A model generated the notes under the pieces. It had not been told where the DNA came from. It saw only the letters and a list, made by a program, of their open reading frames with translations, and did not search any database. A DNA stretch of 64,000 nucleotides. Origin: Parasponia andersonii. Its lineage: Eukaryota > Streptophyta > Magnoliopsida > Rosales > Cannabaceae. The stretch is taken from contig JXTB01000036.1 of the NCBI GenBank assembly GCA_002914805.1, positions 966,512 to 1,030,511 of the forward strand, read 5' to 3'. This document shows positions 59,901-64,000 of this stretch, piece after piece. The position numbers and the translations under genes are program-made. Numbering within the stretch: the stretch's first letter is position 1; every line of letters starts with the position of its first letter.

Positions 59901-62420
59901 ATTTTTTTTTTCTGAAGTGTAAGAAATATACAAATTTTCTGAAAATATATATATATCATCTTATTATCTCTAATCATAATTGCGTATAATTAAAAAAAAT
60001 TTTATAAAAAAATTACTGATTCATGGATCTAATGCAGAATAATGGGTCGTGTATGATAATTAATTCACTTAGCCCGTTGGTTGTCCTTAGCATGTGTTAT
60101 GTCTTTTTGAGTTAGCTTCGTCCAACTCAAGTAAAATGATAAGATGAGTTGACAAGTGCTCTTATTCACAATGACCCCATTTAACAAAAGATGAATGAGT
60201 ATGTTTTTATTTATTTTTTATTTTTTTTAATCTCTTTGATAATGGTTTAACAATGTTATTGTGAATTATATCATTGTATGATGTAATAAAATTATAGTAA
60301 CCCTCATAATATTAATAACATAATGAAATCTAAATGCCACGTAATTTTTTTTTATAAAAAAACTCGATCAAGATTGTTCATTACGAAGGTCCAATGACAG
60401 AACTATGAGAAGCTTACTTAGATAATCATGACGCTGTGTAGTTATTTATGGCTACCAAAATCCAACTCATAACTTATTACATGGAAAACTAAAATTGTTT
60501 TACAGACAAATAATATGATAACTCAAACTCAAGAACCAATTGAGGGACAAGAGCTCTCACCATCCATTCGAATTCTCGATAGTTAAGAATTTGACAAATG
60601 ATAAGATGATATATGTAATATTTGTAGTGTTCTTATCCTGACATAATTATTGTTCATAATACGTAGTTTTAAGTTTACATTCTTTTATTCTTCTATTTAA
60701 TTTTTTTTTTTTACTTCCATTAGTTGTTTTAACTAATATTAAATTGATTTATGTTGAATTAGGTATTTTTATCTAATTTGTTATCAAGGTTTAGAAATCT
60801 TGCTTATACGACATCTAAAAGGATTCCACAAACTTCAAAATCAATAAAATTAAATCGAGTATGGTTCATCCTTTCCCAAAAAAAAATCGAGTATTGTTTA
60901 AACAATGAAATCTAGAACACCAAAATTATATATAAGTGAAGTGGTTGAAGCTTTCTGTCAAATAGATGTTGTCTCAGGGTATATATCATACTCTAATGTA
61001 ACCAACATATATACCTACTAAGTTTAAGACTACCCAGCTTATCTCAAAACACCACCCTCTTTTCTAAATAACATTTTTGTAGTAGAAAATAAATAACTAA
61101 TGAGTCAAGTAGAACAAGAAAAAGAAAGTAAATATTTATTATTCAGATGGAGTGTTTTAAAAAAGATTCCCATGTCGCAAATTTGCTTCAAGTAAAAGAA
61201 GTTCATGCATTTTATAATTATTTGAACAAGCAAAGATAAAGCCATCTTATTTGTAGTACTTTAGAATCAAACCCTAATGTCTAGAGAACAAAGTCAAATT
61301 GTGATCTGCAAATAACGACAATTTTAATCATTAGACTGCAAAAGCATTCATTAAGATATAAATATTAGTTACAGTTTTTCTCTGATCTAGCAGCCTAATT
61401 TACAAGAACAAAGCAAGTGCATTAGAATAGGCTTATGTTTACCTGTCAATTTTATGAATTATCATTTGGAAACATAATAGTTATGATACCAACTCCTTTC
61501 TCCCTTGGTGACTCAGCATATTGCGAATCACAAATATTTGACTTAAGGTTTTTTTTTTTTTATCTTTCAAAGATACAGATAAAAGCTAGAATGTAATAGT
61601 TTCCACTATAATTCAATTATCCAGAATTATTCAAAACCAAAATCACTTCCATTCCCATTAACCTGATTTAAACATCCAATATGCAGTAAAATATTTGTCA
61701 TTTGTATCTTAAAATCCCATTTAATATTCAGAGGAGAACAAACACCACCGTATATCAATATTTATTTCCAAAAAAAAAGTGAATTCAAAGATTACATTGA
61801 CCACTCAGTCCAGTTGAAGGAAGCTACTGCAGTGCTTTTACTATTCTCCAAACATATAATTGAAGCCATAATGGACCAACTAGAACTAGAACAAGGAGCT
61901 ATCAAAGCAGAAGTTTTTGATTCAATTAAGTAGTATACATATATAATCTATACACCAAATCAAAAACATGGAGACTGCCCTAAGTTGTTTTTAGTTTATG
62001 GAGATTTTATCCAAAAGATAAGATAAAAACTTATCCAAAAGCTCCAATATTCATACCCACTGAAGATTCAAGAAATTAAAAAGTAAAACTTAACACAACA
62101 AGAAAGCTAGGTTTCCCTCTTTAGGTGTACAAAAATATAGACCGAAAATGAATGGATAACTTCGTTTTTCACAATTCTTTTCATTATAAAACCACTGACA
62201 AAGTATATACCATCATACCTACGACTTCTTTTTTTTTTTAATAATTATTTTCCTGGGTTACTTACTCTACATTTTATCAACAAGCATACAGGAAAAAGAA
62301 AAATCTAAGAAAATCCATATGAAATTTTTTGAGAGGGAACAAGGAAAGAAAAAAGAAGTTGAAAAGCCATTCTAACCAATAGACAATACAAAATTTGATA
62401 AATTATTCACATATATATAT
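59901..62420. other. Intergenic, AT-rich, no gene seen
   Basis: Contains short poly-A/T runs and no convincing frame or element ends. It stops at the assembly gap. Confidence 0.6.
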
Positions 62421-62703
62421 NNNNNNNNNNNNNNNNNNNNNNNNNNNNNNNNNNNNNNNNNNNNNNNNNNNNNNNNNNNNNNNNNNNNNNNNNNNNNNNN
62501 NNNNNNNNNNNNNNNNNNNNNNNNNNNNNNNNNNNNNNNNNNNNNNNNNNNNNNNNNNNNNNNNNNNNNNNNNNNNNNNNNNNNNNNNNNNNNNNNNNNN
62601 NNNNNNNNNNNNNNNNNNNNNNNNNNNNNNNNNNNNNNNNNNNNNNNNNNNNNNNNNNNNNNNNNNNNNNNNNNNNNNNNNNNNNNNNNNNNNNNNNNNN
62701 NNN
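62421..62703. other. Assembly gap (283 Ns)
   Basis: Undetermined bases. The left edge is a (TA)n run (ACATATATATAT), so the gap probably spans a hard-to-sequence repeat. Open frames across it are meaningless. Confidence 0.99.
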
Positions 62704-63638
62704 TAAGAAAGGAAAACAAATCAGGCGGCAACGATTGCAGGTGAATGATAAGAACAAAGTGATACTTTTCCAAATTAATGAATTCTGGAGTCCCTATATA
62801 TAAAACAGAATATACCATATATAAAATAGAATGTGCCATATAATAACATATAATAATACGAATGTAAAGGAAACATCCTTAGCTCATAAGATTTTTTTAG
62901 ATTGAATCATGAAATTTTTAAGGAACTCATAAAATCTGTGAGAAACTCATAAAATTTCTCACGAGTATTTTCACAAACAATTGAATAGCAAAATTTTTTA
63001 ACAATGAATATAAGTAAACTCAGTAGCACAAGAAATTGCTAGAAATGGATTTCATAGGGATTTTTGCAAATAATTGACCCTATCAAGAGCATTGGACAAT
63101 CTAACCTAAGAAATTAAGAGAACTTCTATTCAAAGATGAACTTATCCTAAAAATGTATTAATAAAAAAATTTGATTTTAAATGTCCATGTTTCATCAAAT
63201 AGACTTTCTTAGTTGTATATTTGTTTAACTACATTAACCAACCAATATATTGGAACGAATTACTCAAATTATATCATTTTATCTTCACTTATCCAGAAAA
63301 CCAACATCAATGCCATTACAAGCCTCAAAGGCCAAAAATTCAGCTTATTGCTTAACCTCATTTGGAATTGAGACACAGATTATAAGTTATATATACCTTA
63401 AATGCTTCAAAGGATCTGGAGCAGAAAGCCTCAAAATTATAGTATAGAAAATCCCAACAAAGGACTATTGCTCGGATGAAGATTCTAAGCTCAATATAAC
63501 AAAATTGGCTGCACTAACTCATAAGTTCTATCGTATTGCTCTATACCAGAACATTTAAAATTAAGAAAAAGTAAATGCTATAAAAACGTATCGCCCATAT
63601 CAAAATTTTTCCAAGAACTCGAACTAGCGCAAACCCGC
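62704..63638. other. Intergenic, AT-rich, no gene seen
   Basis: No supported gene. Inverted short words around 62880-62960 (CATAAGATTTTTTTAG / CTCATAAAATTTCTCACGAG) are noted but weak. Confidence 0.5.
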
Positions 63639-64000
63639 TGTTGTGCGGTCTAAAATCCTAAGGTATGCGACCTCCTCCAAGAAGGATATATGCGACCTCC
63701 TCCGTGATGCTTATATGCGACCTCTTCCGCAGGTTTTTGTGCGACCTTCTCCGTCCAGTTTTCCTTAACAAACAGGAAACCTATAGGAAAAAGGAAACAC
63801 GAAAACACTATAAAGGAAATCTACAAGAAGAGGGAAATAGGTAAATGCTGTGGAAGAAACCTACAAGGAAAGGGAAACTGAAGACTCCTATTTGCGATTA
63901 ACTAAGTTATCCTTTTCGAGTAGTCATCCAATTGTATTGTTTATAATTAACTAGTTATCCGTTTTGAATAATTATCCAATTACTTAATTGGATAATTACC
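63639..64000 (+). mobile_element. Gypsy LTR, 5' end (family copy 3), runs off the right edge
   Basis: It begins TGTTGTGCGGTCTAAAATCC, the same start as the LTRs at 1170-1808 and 25427-26119 but in the opposite orientation. The 25 bp units are very regular here: TATGCGACCTC starts at 63664, 63689 and 63714, then GTGCGACC near 63740. Whether it is a full element or another solo LTR lies outside the window. Confidence 0.85.

Noticed and set aside
62372..62839. Long open frames of 103-155 codons
   Set aside because: They run through the block of Ns and have no sequence support.
63664..63760. CRISPR-like regular repeats (25 bp period)
   Set aside because: They are direct tandem units without unique spacers, inside a plant LTR; CRISPR arrays are not expected in nuclear plant DNA.

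Overview
This is a piece of eudicot plant nuclear DNA. Evidence: long AT-rich spacers, many (TA)n microsatellites, GT-AG introns, plant-only gene families (FPF1, DUF1644), a plastid-type ABC1 kinase, and decayed plant transposons. The species cannot be fixed from the sequence. There is one assembly gap (62421-62703, Ns) and a single N at 9431.

Five protein-coding genes look intact. From left to right they are: an intronless FPF1-family gene (+, 10717-11055); RPA32/RPA2, the middle subunit of replication protein A (-, 20415-16889, 10 exons, 279 aa); a chloroplast ABC1-like atypical kinase of the ABC1K1/PGR6 type (+, 24966-30266, 14 exons, about 685 aa); HBS1, the ribosome-rescue GTPase (+, 32039-37549, 11 exons counting one in-frame cassette, 764 or 690 aa); and a DUF1644 zinc-finger protein (+, 55214-56815, 2 coding exons, 310 aa). 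I rebuilt exon structures by hand from reading frame, splice sites and family resemblance. They are not a pathway or cluster, just ordinary neighbours: flowering/growth, DNA replication, plastid prenyl-lipid regulation, mRNA surveillance, and a stress-type zinc finger.

Most of the rest is transposon debris. Positions 1-1808 hold the 5' end of a Ty3/gypsy element read on the minus strand (LTR, primer site, broken gag). A solo LTR of the same family sits in intron 1 of the ABC1 kinase (25427-26119), and a third copy begins at 63639 and runs off the window. Positions 2013-4912 hold a decayed, internally deleted Ty1/copia element with both LTRs. Positions 6421-7717 are a poly-A retroelement with target-site duplications that was later hit by a 620 bp hAT-like element. 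Positions about 40.1-51.7 kb are best explained as a large dead Helitron (minus strand) with a Rep/helicase gene, an RPA70-like gene and a repeat-rich 5' part.

The observations I rate highest are: the symmetric cassette exon in HBS1, which could make a SKI7-like exosome adaptor; the nested retroelement/hAT insertion with both sets of target duplications readable; the Helitron with its own RPA-like gene and a broken Walker A; a decayed tandem array with a unit of about 135 bp at 58.4-59.9 kb; and a perfect 38 bp inverted repeat at 52945-53058. I found no clearly unprecedented system. The HBS1 cassette and two unrecognised open frames at 15.5-16.5 kb are the best places to look.
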